A stretch of 64,000 nucleotides of DNA from Metamycoplasma equirhinis (lineage in GTDB: Bacteria > Bacillota_I > Bacilli_A > Mycoplasmatales > Metamycoplasmataceae), in assembly GCF_006385185.1 (NCBI RefSeq), contig NZ_VFIX01000003.1, positions 1 to 64,000 on the forward strand. The letters are read 5' to 3'. Under the pieces are notes generated by a model, which was not told the origin of the DNA, did no database searches, and saw only the letters and a list, made by a program, of their open reading frames with translations. Both the position numbers and the translations under genes were made by a program. Below are positions 1-10,784 of this stretch, in pieces (within the stretch, counting starts at the first letter, position 1; the number at the start of each line of letters is the position of its first letter).

Positions 1-454
1 CAACACCCAAAATTCTCTTAAAACCAATTTCTTTTAATTTTTTTGCTTTTTTATTTAATTCGCTACGGTCATCTATTAAATCAATTTTGGAAATGACAGC
101 TATTTTATTTTGAATATTTAAATCGTTGATTCTCTTAATAATGTATTGATCGCCTTTGCCAATTTCTTGATCAGCAGGACAAACAAATAAGACTAAATCA
201 ACTTCTTGCAAGGCACTATATGATTTTTCATTTAATTTTTCAGAAATCAAATATTCCGCTTTATGAATTCCAGGAGTATCAACAAAAATTATTTGATATT
301 TTTCATCGTTATAAATTCCTCGTATTTGATCTCTAGTCGTTTGTGCTTGATTAGTAACAATAGCTAAATTAAAATCTAAAATATTATTTAAAATTGTGCT
401 TTTGCCAACATTTGGTCTGCCAATTAAGGCAACAGTACAAATTTGTTTTATCAT
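1..454 (-). CDS. era: GTPase Era, 3' end outside window
   Basis: Era is a Ras-like GTPase that binds the 3' end of 16S rRNA and helps the small ribosomal subunit mature. The reading from the ATG at 454 shows the P-loop GRPNVGKST at about residues 11-19, a switch region with QTTRDQIRGI, the G3 motif DTPG, and a shortened G4-like motif ISKID. The protein runs off the window after about 151 residues, so the KH RNA-binding domain is not visible. The start lies 2 nt after the ybeY stop, so the two are almost certainly cotranscribed; ybeY-era neighbourhood is common in Firmicutes and Mollicutes and both act on rRNA. Der was considered, but a single G domain with this N-terminus fits Era better. Confidence 0.9.
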   Translation of the reverse strand, partial: MIKQICTVALIGRPNVGKSTILNNILDFNLAIVTNQAQTTRDQIRGIYNDEKYQIIFVDTPGIHKAEYLISEKLNEKSYSALQEVDLVLFVCPADQEIGKGDQYIIKRINDLNIQNKIAVISKIDLIDDRSELNKKAKKLKEIGFKRILGV

Positions 455-456
455 GA

Positions 457-915
457 TTAGTTTTCTTCCCTTGTAATGTTTAATTTTTTCATAATATTAT
501 CAACATGCTGATTCATAATTTTTGCTTCACTTTCTAAAATATAATCGAAGCCGAAGAGATGGGCAATTCCGTGTGCAAAAATATAGCAAAATTCGCGCCT
601 TAGACTATGGTTATATTCTTTAGCTTGTTTTTTAATCTTTCAAGGTGAAATAATAATTTGTCCGAGTTCAATTTGATCTAAAAATTCTAACTCTTCATTT
701 GAATCAAGCGGAAAACTTAAAATATCAGTTACATAATTTTTATTTCGATAAACAAAATTAAGTTTTTTCATTTTTGATGCAGAAACAAAAAGAACATCAA
801 CATTTAGATCTTTTTTTGCCGAAAATTCTTCCTTTGCTACTTGCAAAATATCTAAAAAATCATTCATAAATTCAAAACGAAAAAAACTCTTATTTTTAAA
901 GGCAATTTTATTCAT
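457..915 (-). CDS. ybeY: Endoribonuclease YbeY (rRNA maturation), altered metal site
   Basis: YbeY is a single-domain metal-dependent RNase used in 16S rRNA 3'-end maturation. The 152-residue reading passes one in-frame TGA (Trp) and ends two bases before the era start. The N-terminal half has the family pattern DVLFVS..KMKKLN and the NYVTDILSFPL segment that matches the usual TDVLSFP motif. The catalytic stretch reads HGIAHLFGFDY, where the family consensus is HGxLHLxGYDH. The first two zinc-ligand histidines are present but the third is tyrosine. Length is normal and the frame is intact, so this is a substitution and not a truncation. Whether the enzyme still binds zinc cannot be told from sequence. 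Confidence 0.88.
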
Positions 916-975
916 ATCGTAAATTATAAAATAATAATTTTTAAAGTTGAATAATTTACCAAAATGTTTTTTATA

Positions 976-3000
976 TTAAAAAACAAAAAAGTTATTTGAA
1001 TGTTCACAGACAAAGCGATTACTATGACTAATTTCGATGAAAATTGCCTGCGATTGATAACCACAAATTCGTTTGGTTAATTCGGGTAGAATTTCAAGAG
1101 AAATATTTTCGAAACATTCATCTAATAAAATCAAATCATATTTATTGTTAAAAAGTTGCATAAGCATTAAAAATTGCTTTTGACCGGAAGATAAATTTTC
1201 GCCATTTTGCTCAATATTATCGCTTAAATTAAGGCCAAAATAATTAAATAAACTATTTAACTCAAACAATTTATAGTTTTGCATAAAAACGGCTAAGGAA
1301 TTATTGTTTTCCATGGTTATGAAATTTAATATACTACCATTTTTAAAATAGGTGTTATTATCGATAAAAACCATTTTTTCATGTAATCATTTTAAGCTAA
1401 TTTTTTGTATATCTATTTCGTTAAAAAATACTGTTCCACCGCTAGCCTCAAACAAACCATATATTAGTTTTAAGATTGTACTTTTTCCGCTTCCATTTTT
1501 TCCAAAAATATGAATATTATCTGTTATGGAAAGAGATAGATTTTTTAAAATCAATTCAGAAGAATAACCAAAGTCAACATTTTCAAATCTAACTTTATTT
1601 ATCTTATCGATTTTGCTATCTAAATGCTTATATGGTTCTAGATTAAGGATAAAATTTAATCGTCTAATATTAGCCAAATTTATTTTATATAGTCCAATTA
1701 TGTCAACTAAATTTAAAAGCGGCGAATTAATCAATGCAATCGTTGATCCAAGCAACATTAAATTGCCAATTGTAATTTGTTTGTTTATAAACAAAACCGC
1801 ACCAAAAAATAATGAGAGTATTTGTAGAACTGTAAAGAATCCGTTCATTATTGAATTTTTAAAAATATTTAGATCGTTTAATGAAGTTTTTAGCTTAATA
1901 TTTTTCATTAAAATCGCCTCAAATTTATTTTTTAAATTACCTTCGTCTTGACTTTTCATTCTAAATAGTCAATTTGAAAAAATAAGGTCAAATTCTTCAA
2001 ATAGATTTAATTCATTTGAGATTATTTTAATGTATTTATTTTTAATTTTGCTGTTAGTTCAAATAGCAAACAACAATAATATTAATGATGATGAAATTAC
2101 AAATAGCATTGCTAGTTTATTAATCAAAAACAAAATAATCAATGAAGATAGAAAAGAAATAATATTAGCAAACCAAAAAGTAAAAAAACCTGTTTTATAT
2201 TGTGCGATTTGTTCAATAGTTAAAAAAGTCTGTATATATTCAGATTTGCTTATTTTGTTAATTTGTAATTGTTTTCCGTTTATAAATCTTTCTCTAAATA
2301 AATTCGTAATTTTAATTCTATTTGAATTCACTAATTTGTGATTAATTTTTTGTTGAAGCCAAGAAGCTAGTATTTTTATAGTTGCAAATCAAGAGAAAAC
2401 AATCAATAGAATAATTAAGCGATTTTTTTCTTGAAGTGAAAAAATTGCGTCGAAAATAAATTTTGAGTAAAAATTTGAAGCAAGTCCCATTATATTAACT
2501 ACTAAAGCAAAAGAAACAATAACCAAATATCAAAAAAGGTTTTGCTTAATTTTTAATTTATCACTAGATTTTGGAAAGGTAATCTTTTTTGAATCTGCAG
2601 AAGGCAAAACTGTAATAATTACTGAACAAAATTTTTTTCTAAATTGATCTAGGGAAACCCAATAACAATTTCTAGCAGGATCATTAATTAAGATTTTGTC
2701 GCTTGTTTTTTCTTCAATTATGACATAATGCAAATTTGTTGCATTTTCTTCTTTAATTAAAGTGACAATTGGGGCATTTAATTTCAAGTTAAGAAAAGAT
2801 TCAAAATCTCCTTCAAGTATTTCCATTTCTAGTTGACAATTTGTTGCCAATTTTTTTAAATCAAATAACGATATACCGCTTTTTTCATATATTGCTATAG
2901 ATTTCAAATAATTAATATCACATTTGACTTTGTAAAATTGATTTATAAAGGCTTGGATGATATATAATCCACAATCTTTCTCATTTAATTGTCTTTCCAT
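976..3000 (-). CDS. Peptidase C39-containing ABC exporter (bacteriocin-type)
   Basis: This is a 674-residue full-length exporter of the type that cleaves a double-glycine leader and exports the peptide. Residues 1-130 form a C39 cysteine peptidase: QLNEKDCG carries the nucleophile Cys10, LHYVI gives His91 and NDPA gives Asp107. A membrane domain with about six hydrophobic segments follows (about 155-420). The nucleotide-binding domain has Walker A GKNGSGKST (about 500-508), signature LSSGQKQ (about 603-609), Walker B LILLDE and an H-loop ISHSN. In-frame TGA codons are read as Trp throughout. All key residues of both catalytic parts are kept. No small gene with a GG leader is seen next to it, so its substrate is unknown; it could secrete a bacteriocin-like or signalling peptide encoded elsewhere. 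Confidence 0.88.
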
Positions 3001-3190
3001 TCACATATTTTAATTTTTATTTAATTTTTTGTGATAACTAATAAAAAAGCGAAAAAATGGCGAAATTACTTTCAGGCATTTCGATAATGAAAATTGTTTC
3101 GTTTGTTTACAATACTTTTTAAGCAAGCCAACTAAAGAAAATTAAATTTTAGTTAGAAACTCATTAAGATTAACTAAATATATTGCAGAA

Positions 3191-3718
3191 TTAGATTATT
3201 TTTATTCCGGCTTGCTGCATTAATTTTATTGCAAAATCATGATATTGTGTCGAATCGTGATTTGGTAAATCAAAAGTAGCTATCATGTCTTTATATACAA
3301 CCACATCTTTATTTTGATTTATTGAGTTTAAGTATGTTTTTAGAGATAAAGCAAATTGCAAAATGCAAATATCGCTGCAACATCCTACGATTTCAAATTC
3401 GTCATATTTTTGAAGGCATTTTTTATCAATAGCAAAAAAAGAATTTGTTGTGTTTTTGTCTACTCGCTTTTGACAGAAACTTTTTAACTCATCAACAATT
3501 TCTGATTCGTTTGAATCTTTTAAGCAATGTATAGGATAGGCATTCATTTCAATGTCATTTTCAGAGTGTGCATCACACAAAAATATATTGTCAATATCTT
3601 TATTTTTTTTACAGTGGTTTGCTATATTTGGGATAATGCTCGCAATTTTTTTGCTTGCAAGATTACCAAAATTGCAAAAACCTTTAACCATATCAACTAC
3701 AAAAAGAATTTTATTCAT
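3191..3718 (-). CDS. Nicotinamidase / isochorismatase-like cysteine hydrolase
   Basis: The 175-residue protein has the isochorismatase fold signatures. The catalytic Asp is in VVDMVKG (Asp9), the metal site is CDAH plus PIHC (Asp49, His51, His64), and the nucleophile Cys118 sits in GCCSDICILQ, matching the family pattern GxxTDxCV. The DxH...H metal triad favours nicotinamidase (nicotinamide to nicotinate, NAD salvage) over plain isochorismatase. The start at 3718 was preferred to an upstream in-frame ATG at 3790 because AGAAAGG lies correctly spaced before it and homology begins there. It lies 190 nt upstream of the ABC exporter on the same strand and is divergent from the permease gene. Confidence 0.78.
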   Translation of the reverse strand: MNKILFVVDMVKGFCNFGNLASKKIASIIPNIANHCKKNKDIDNIFLCDAHSENDIEMNAYPIHCLKDSNESEIVDELKSFCQKRVDKNTTNSFFAIDKKCLQKYDEFEIVGCCSDICILQFALSLKTYLNSINQNKDVVVYKDMIATFDLPNHDSTQYHDFAIKLMQQAGIKII

Positions 3719-3873
3719 TATTTTGCCTTTCTTTAAGCGTGTTATTGAATTTATTATTTTAACAATATTATATAATATTAACGGATACATCTTAGAGGGA
3801 CATATTTTTTACTAATTGTTGGTGTATCTAAAGTTCGAATTTTATTTATATTATTACAAGAAAGGAAATTAAT

Positions 3874-5580
3874 ATGGCCGAAGAACAATTAGTTGTTACT
3901 TCAAGTCCTAAGAAAAAGATTGGCTTCTTTTCAGCTATTCTTGTTGTACTAGGTGGCTCTATTGGTGTTGGTGTTTTTCTAAGATCTAAAACAGTTCTAG
4001 AAAACTCTGCTGGCAACATTGCTTGAGCTCTTGCAGTTTGACTAATCGCTGGTTTTGCTGTTATTACAATGGCATTAGCATTAGTTGAAGTTGCATCAGG
4101 ACGTAATGACAATTTAGGTATGATTGGTTGATCTAAAGCATTTAACACATTGCGAATTTATAAAGCAAATAAATTCTTTATGACCTACTTATATTTACCA
4201 TTTACATACTTCTTTATGCCTTACTATGTTATTGTTCAATTCCAAGATGGTTTTGACGGATTTGGATATAACATAGATTTTGGTGGTTCAACAAAAGCCC
4301 CATGAATTTATTTTGCTATTGGTTTAGCTCTAACAATTTGAATGTTTTTATCAGCTGGTTTAAGCAGCCGTGCTGGAAATATTCAAAACTGAATAGTTAC
4401 TTCTGTTAAATTTATTCCATTGGTACTTATTGTTGGGTTCGGTTTTTATTTTGCAGCACAAACTAAAAATACTTCAGAATTCTGAACCCCTATCAAAGCA
4501 GAAAATCTATTTAATACAAAATCTACAAGCTTTTTAGGTTTAACACCATTCTTAGCAGTATTTGCATCATTAGGTGGAATTTTCTTCGCATTTGACGGAT
4601 TCTACGTAAGTGCTGGAATTCAATCAGAAATGAAAAACCCAGAAAAAACTCCTGCAGCATTAGTAATTGGTCTTTTATCAATGACAATTATTTACATGAT
4701 AATTGCAGTTTCAATGACTCTAGGTGCTAAAACTGGTGGCTTCTATGGATTTATTGATCTATTTAAAGGAATCAAAATTGGTTGAATGTTTGGTCTAATT
4801 AACGTTATGATTGCCATCGGAGTTATTGGTATTTTAAATGCCTTTACAATGTGAGCAACAAGATTCGTTGAAGACCTAATTAAAGAAGGAGAAATTTTAA
4901 TTCCTGCAAGAGCATACAGATACATGAAAAATTCATCATTGCCTGTTGTTGGAGCAGCATTCTCATTCTTAATTTCATTACCATTTATGGTTGTATTAAC
5001 CGCTGTTGGTGCATACGCATACATCGGTGGTGGATACGATCCAATGTACGGATTCAAAATTGACGAATTGCTAACATTCTCAGACCTAATGGCTAACTGA
5101 ATGGCAGTATTTGCATTTGCATTCATTGCTCTAGCAATCGTTGGTGCAATCAAAAATAGAAAAGAACACTTCATCGCTGTTAAAGAAAACAAACACACAA
5201 TTTGAGCTGGTTACACATCAGTTATTATGGTTCTATTAGTAATGTTCTTCCTAGCAATCGATCCATTTATTTCAGTTGGAATGACACTTGTAAAATACAT
5301 TTCAGCAGACGCTGCTGGAAAAGCTGAACTACGTAACCCATTAATCGGATACGCATCAACTTCATTACTATTTGTTGTATATTCAATTGTTATGTTCCTA
5401 TCAACACCAATTGAAAAATGTATTGCTCAAAGAAACAAAGTTAAATACGATAGAATCTTATCTAATCAAATTTGTGAATGCGAAAGAGCAGACTGATGTC
5501 CATGCAGAATTTCTTTAGTTAAAGAAGCTGCTGAATTAAATGATTTAGTTTTAGCAACATATGCTGAAGCTCGTAAGTAA
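3874..5580 (+). CDS. APC-family amino acid permease
   Basis: This 568-residue integral membrane protein has about 12-14 hydrophobic segments and the amino acid/polyamine/organocation (APC) N-terminal signature: GFFSAILVVLGGSIGVGVF, with the glycine-rich unwound helix 1. It probably imports or exchanges an amino acid across the single membrane; the substrate cannot be fixed from sequence. A strong ribosome-binding site (AGAAAGGA) precedes the ATG, and codon use is more GC-biased at third positions than in the neighbours, which suggests high expression. The cytosolic C-terminus contains an odd CxC-x5-CxC motif at residues 534, 536, 542 and 544. A terminator follows directly, so the gene is probably monocistronic. 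Confidence 0.88.
5473..5505 (+). other. CxC-x5-CxC motif in the permease C-terminus
   Basis: Four cysteines (codons at 5473, 5479, 5497 and 5503) form CEC and CPC pairs around a short charged linker. The motif lies after the last hydrophobic segment. This pattern can bind a metal or form disulfides; no such role is established for this protein. Confidence 0.6.
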
Positions 5581-5594
5581 TTTCTATTAATAAA

Positions 5595-5632
5595 AAAGCT
5601 AGCACTGTAAAAGGTGCTGGTTTTATTTTTTT
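5595..5632 (+). terminator. Rho-independent terminator after permease
   Basis: The arms CTAGCAC and GTGCTGG pair with one G-U across an 8-nt loop and are followed by a T-rich run. It lies 15 nt after the permease stop codon. Confidence 0.8.
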
Positions 5633-5895
5633 CTTGCAAAGCAATTTTGCGCATTTAAAATAAGAATCGCTTTAACTTATCTTATATTGTTCAAATAGTA
5701 AACTAATAATTCAAAATAAAACTTTTAAAATTAAGCAAATTTGTTGCAATCAGGCAAAGTCAACAACTATAATTTATCAAAATATCTAATAATAATGATG
5801 AGTTTTTTAAATGAAAATACTTGCTAATTTACTAAAAAAGTAATTCATATAATTCATTAAAGGCGATTTAGTAAAATTATGTATAATTTTTAATT
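5633..5895 (+). other. AT-rich intergenic region before lipoprotein gene
   Basis: No open frame with coding character was seen on either strand here. The only recognisable element is the promoter box at its right end (5882-5887). Confidence 0.6.
5882..5887 (+). promoter_or_regulatory. -10 box TATAAT, probable leaderless start
   Basis: A perfect TATAAT ends 8 nt before the ATG at 5896, and no purine-rich ribosome-binding site lies between them. Transcription would begin within 1-2 nt of the start codon. No convincing -35 box was seen 17 nt upstream. Confidence 0.6.
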
Positions 5896-6603
5896 ATGAG
5901 TAATCGAAAATTTATGATAAAAAAATTATTATTTACCGTGGGCTTTATTATGCCTATTGCTTTAACTCCAACTTTATCAGCAGCATGTAATATAAGACCG
6001 GAAATTACTTTTACTGAAAATGCACAAAACCTTTACAAAACAAAAGGTTATCATGTTGTAGGCTCGGCAAAAGAATTTAATTATGCTAATCATGCAGTAT
6101 CAAATCCTAGGGCTGAGGAAGATCCGAGATATTATATATTTCAAAAAGACGAGCACGGAAATTCGATCAAAAAGATAAATGACGAAACAATAAAAGAAGG
6201 CTATAAACCAATTTTTAAGGAAATTTTTCAATTTTTGAATATTGAAAATATTAACGAAAAATATGACTATCGCATTTTCTCATTTACATGAAAGGAATTT
6301 GCAGAAAACTTTTCATATGCAGCATCTAAACCTAGATATAAAAAATATAAAGACAATCCTCGTGCTTTGTTTGTTGTATGCTACTGGGTTTTAAAACTTA
6401 ATGAAGCAGCTCCAAATTTCAAAGAAGCAGCGCAAATTGACAAAACAGTTAGTCATTTTCTAACAAAAAGCGGTAACCCTGAAGTTAATGGGGATATATT
6501 AGAAGAGGCACCATGGCCGTTTTTTCCAGGAATTTTGCCCGGAAAAAATAAGTTTTGAAAGGATGTAACTGATCCGATTGTTGTTCTTTTTTCTGAAGAC
6601 TAA
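5896..6603 (+). CDS. Putative lipoprotein, unknown function
   Basis: The 235-residue product starts with a basic n-region and a hydrophobic segment that ends LTPTLSAAC. This is a plausible lipobox (S-A-A-C), so the mature protein would be a membrane-anchored surface lipoprotein beginning at Cys32. The rest is hydrophilic, with aromatic patches, and I do not recognise a domain. The reading crosses in-frame TGA codons and also uses TGG twice. It ends 26 nt before gltX, and no terminator was seen between them. An alternative start at codon 7 (5914) has no better ribosome-binding site; the first ATG fits a leaderless transcript. Confidence 0.72.
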
Positions 6604-6629
6604 AGATTAATTAAAATAAGAAGGTATAC

Positions 6630-8011
<1,382 letters not shown>

Positions 8012-8021
<10 letters not shown>

Positions 8022-8401
8022 AATACAAATTAATTTCAAATATTCATTCAACCGATGAGCAAACTAGTTATGAAACCAATTTTGTTTCATATAGTGAAAG
8101 GCAAGAAGAAAAATTTATAATAATCAGCTTTATCGATGAGAAAAAATTTGCTTGCGAACTTAAAATCTCGGCTGATGAAATATATTTAAGTTATAGCGTA
8201 CAAAAAATTTATCTTAAAAGAAATAAATTTACACATAACGAAATGATTTTTGAAAATAATATGAAATTTCTGGTTGATGCGTTTTTAAAAAATGTTAGTA
8301 TCGGAGCCAAAGAAATATCATTTGAATACGATTTGTTGCAAGGAACGCAAATAATAGTAAGTAACAAAATCATTTTAGAAATTCAAAAGGAAACAAAGTA
8401 A
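8012..8401 (+). CDS. DUF1934-like small beta-barrel protein
   Basis: The 129-residue product overlaps gltX by 10 nt and so is probably translationally coupled to it. It has no signal peptide or membrane segment. Alternating hydrophobic residues suggest an all-beta fold, and the pattern LKRN..MIFENN...EISFEYDLLQG...NKI.LEI resembles the DUF1934 (YwiB-like, calycin-type) family found in Firmicutes and mollicutes. Its function is not known. The family call rests on pattern and size only. Confidence 0.6.
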
Positions 8402-8480
8402 TAATTCATGCTTTGTTTTTTATTTTTAATATTATCTTTATTTCTAGACACAAACAAAAAATTTTTGTTAAAAATTAATG

Positions 8481-8486
8481 TATTAT
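8481..8486 (+). promoter_or_regulatory. -10 box TATTAT before plsY
   Basis: TATTAT ends 6 nt before the ATG at 8493, with no ribosome-binding site between. It could drive a leaderless plsY transcript. An in-frame ATG at 8478 would overlap this box, which makes it the less likely start. Confidence 0.4.
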
Positions 8487-8492
8487 TTTGTT

Positions 8493-9149
8493 ATGTTTAA
8501 ATGGGAATATATTTGAATTAATTTAATTATTGCTACACTTGCTTATTTTATTGGCTCAATAAATATAGGCATAATTTTAAGCAAATTTAAAGGTAAAGAC
8601 ATTCGAGAAATAGGTTCTAAAAATGCTGGAGCCACAAACGTTTTAAGAAACTATGGATTCAAATTGGCAACTTTAGTTTTCTTGTTTGATTTTTTTAAAA
8701 GTTTATTAACAATTTTATCGATCTTTTTGGTGAAACATTTTACTAAAAACGAATATATTCTACCGATAATTGCGGGTTTAGGAATTTTATTAGGACATAT
8801 ATATCCTATATATTTTAAATTTAAAGGTGGCAAAGGGGTAGCTTCTTTTATTGGAATGATATTTGCCTTTGATTTCATGCTATTTACATTATTTGCAATG
8901 TTATATATTGCAATCACGTTAATAACTAAATATATTTCACTGGCTTCCGCTATTTCGTGTTTAGTAATTCCCTTTTTAGGACTGATACCAAGAATTTATT
9001 TGGAGTCACATCTTGCATTTATGCAAACTAACACACCATATCCCGTTCATGCGATTATTTTAATATTTTGTGCCGCTATTATTATTTTAAAGCATATACC
9101 TAACTATATTAGATTAATTTCTGGTAAAGAAAACAAATTAAATATATAG
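8493..9149 (+). CDS. plsY: Glycerol-3-phosphate acyltransferase PlsY
   Basis: PlsY moves an acyl group from acyl-phosphate to glycerol-3-phosphate, the first step of phospholipid synthesis in the membrane. The 218-residue protein has about five to six hydrophobic helices and all three family motifs: YFIGSINIG near the start, IGSKNAGATNVLR at about residues 41-53, and GHIYPIYFKFKGGKGVASF at about 109-127. The reading needs one TGA as Trp at codon 8. The start is uncertain by five codons, because ATG at 8478 is also in frame; neither has a ribosome-binding site. Confidence 0.92.
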
Positions 9150-9158
9150 TTGAAAAAG

Positions 9159-9164
9159 TATAAT
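9159..9164 (+). promoter_or_regulatory. -10 box TATAAT, probable leaderless fmt mRNA
   Basis: A perfect TATAAT ends exactly 6 nt before the fmt ATG (9171). No ribosome-binding site is present, so the transcript would start at or next to the start codon. Confidence 0.6.
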
Positions 9165-9170
9165 TAAAAT

Positions 9171-10028
9171 ATGAACAAAAAAATTCGTGTTATATTAGCG
9201 GGAACGGGAAAATTTTCAGCAGAAATTTTTGAGGCAATAATTAAAGATAGTGATTTTGAAGTTCTATCTCTAATTAGCCAACCAAATAGAAAAATGGACC
9301 GAAATAAAAATATATTAACAACAGAAGTTTTTAACTTGGCTCAAAAATATAATATTGAAATTTTTCAACCCTTAAAAATCAGCGAAATTTATGATGAACT
9401 AGCAAAAAAGGAATTTGATTTTTTCATAACAGCTTCGTTTGGGCAATTTATACCTTCTTCAATACTAAAATTACCTAAAATTTTACCACTAAATGTTCAT
9501 GGTAGTTTACTAGAAAAATATCGTGGCGCCGCACCTATTCAATATGCTTTATTAAATAATGACATAAAAACAGGTTTAACATTAATTGAAATGACAAGCA
9601 AAATGGACGCCGGTGATATGTTATTTAAAACGGAAATAAATATCAATGAAAACGATACGGCTCTTGAAATTTTTGATAGATTAGCAAAAACAGGTGCAGA
9701 TAATATTTGCAAATGAATTAAGCAAATATTTGTTGGCGATTTTGTTCGTATTAAGCAAGACGAATCAAAAGTAATGTTGGCACCTAAAATATTGAACGAT
9801 GAAGCAGAACTGTTTTTCTCTTTAACAAAAAAAGAAGCTTTATCCAAGATTAGAGCTTTCAATGATCAACCCGGCGCATTTATTTTATACAACGAGAAAA
9901 GATTAAAAATTTTTAGAGCTACTAATATGAAAATTTCAACTCCAATTTCATTAAATTTTGCCGACGGAAAATTGTATTTAATTGAATATCAATTTGAAGG
10001 CAAAAAGCGAGTAAAACATGAAATTTAA
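9171..10028 (+). CDS. fmt: Methionyl-tRNA formyltransferase
   Basis: Fmt formylates the initiator Met-tRNA with 10-formyl-tetrahydrofolate. The 285-residue protein has the formyltransferase core: ITASFGQFIP, then the active-site segment LNVHGSLLEKYRGAAPIQ with the catalytic Asn and His, and MDAGDML with the catalytic Asp. A C-terminal OB-type half follows from about residue 200. The length is a little shorter than the 310 or so usual in free-living bacteria. It overlaps ung by 11 nt, so the two form a translationally coupled pair. The presence of fmt means this species keeps formylated initiation, which some mycoplasmas have lost. Confidence 0.93.
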
Positions 10029-10665
10029 TTTTGAAAAATTCCTAAATTTTGAAAAACAAAAACCATATTTTTTCAATTTGGCAAATTATCTAAAAAGAGC
10101 TACAAATATTACACCCAAAAAAGACCGCATATTTTTTGCAATGCACAATTTTGATTTTGATAATTTGAAAGTTATAATTATCGGCCAAGATCCTTATCCC
10201 GGTGTAAATGTGGCAGACGGGTTATGTTTCTCTTCTAATGAAGAAAAAACGCCAGCTTCCTTAAAAAATATTTTTGCTGAAATCCAACAATCATATCCTA
10301 ATTGTATTTTTCAAACAAATAACTTAGATTATTGAAAAAATCAGGGGGTTTTGCTATTAAACACAATATTAACTAATGAAGTTGGAAAAACACTTGCTCA
10401 TCAAAATATAGGTTGAGAAATATTTACATATAATTTTCTAAACCAAATTAATGAATTATATACAAATGTTATTTACTTGCTATTGGGCAATTATGCAAAA
10501 AAATATGCGCAAAAACTTGATTTACGAAAGCAAATAATAATTCAAACATCTCATCCATCACCATTGAGTTATTTTAATGGATTTAAAGGTTCCAAAGTTT
10601 TTGAAAAAATCAATTCTGAATTAAAAAAACAGAATAAGAAAGTAATTGACTGAAGCACTAAATAA
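10018..10665 (+). CDS. ung: Uracil-DNA glycosylase
   Basis: UNG removes uracil from DNA and so repairs cytosine deamination. The 215-residue protein carries the catalytic water-activating motif GQDPYPG (Asp58), the conserved GLCFSS segment, LLLNTILTNE, and the minor-groove loop HPSPLS with the catalytic His near residue 180. The start overlaps the end of fmt. Two in-frame TGA codons are read as Trp, including the one in the final IDWSTK. No terminator was seen directly after it; the promoter for the next gene lies about 60 nt downstream. Confidence 0.94.
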
Positions 10666-10727
10666 AAGATGTTTTAGTTTTTATTTATTAATAATTTGCT
10701 TTTATATGACTAAAAAAAATATTGGTT

Positions 10728-10761
10728 TATAATTAAAACATACTATTAAATATTAATAGTA
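10728..10761 (+). promoter_or_regulatory. Promoter with palindrome at +1 before aminopeptidases
   Basis: TATAAT (10728-10733) has TATGAC at a 17-nt spacing upstream. The predicted start site, about 7 nt downstream, coincides with a perfect inverted repeat (10741-10761): TACTATTA, a 5-nt loop, then TAATAGTA. The repeat ends 13 nt before the AGAAAGGA ribosome-binding site. It could be a repressor operator or a 5' mRNA hairpin. Confidence 0.6.
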
Positions 10762-10784
10762 AAAATAATTTCAGAAAGGAAAAT

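Noticed and set aside
976..3000. A broken ABC transporter in four pieces
   Set aside because: All pieces are in one frame and separated only by TGA, which is Trp here; the gene is intact.
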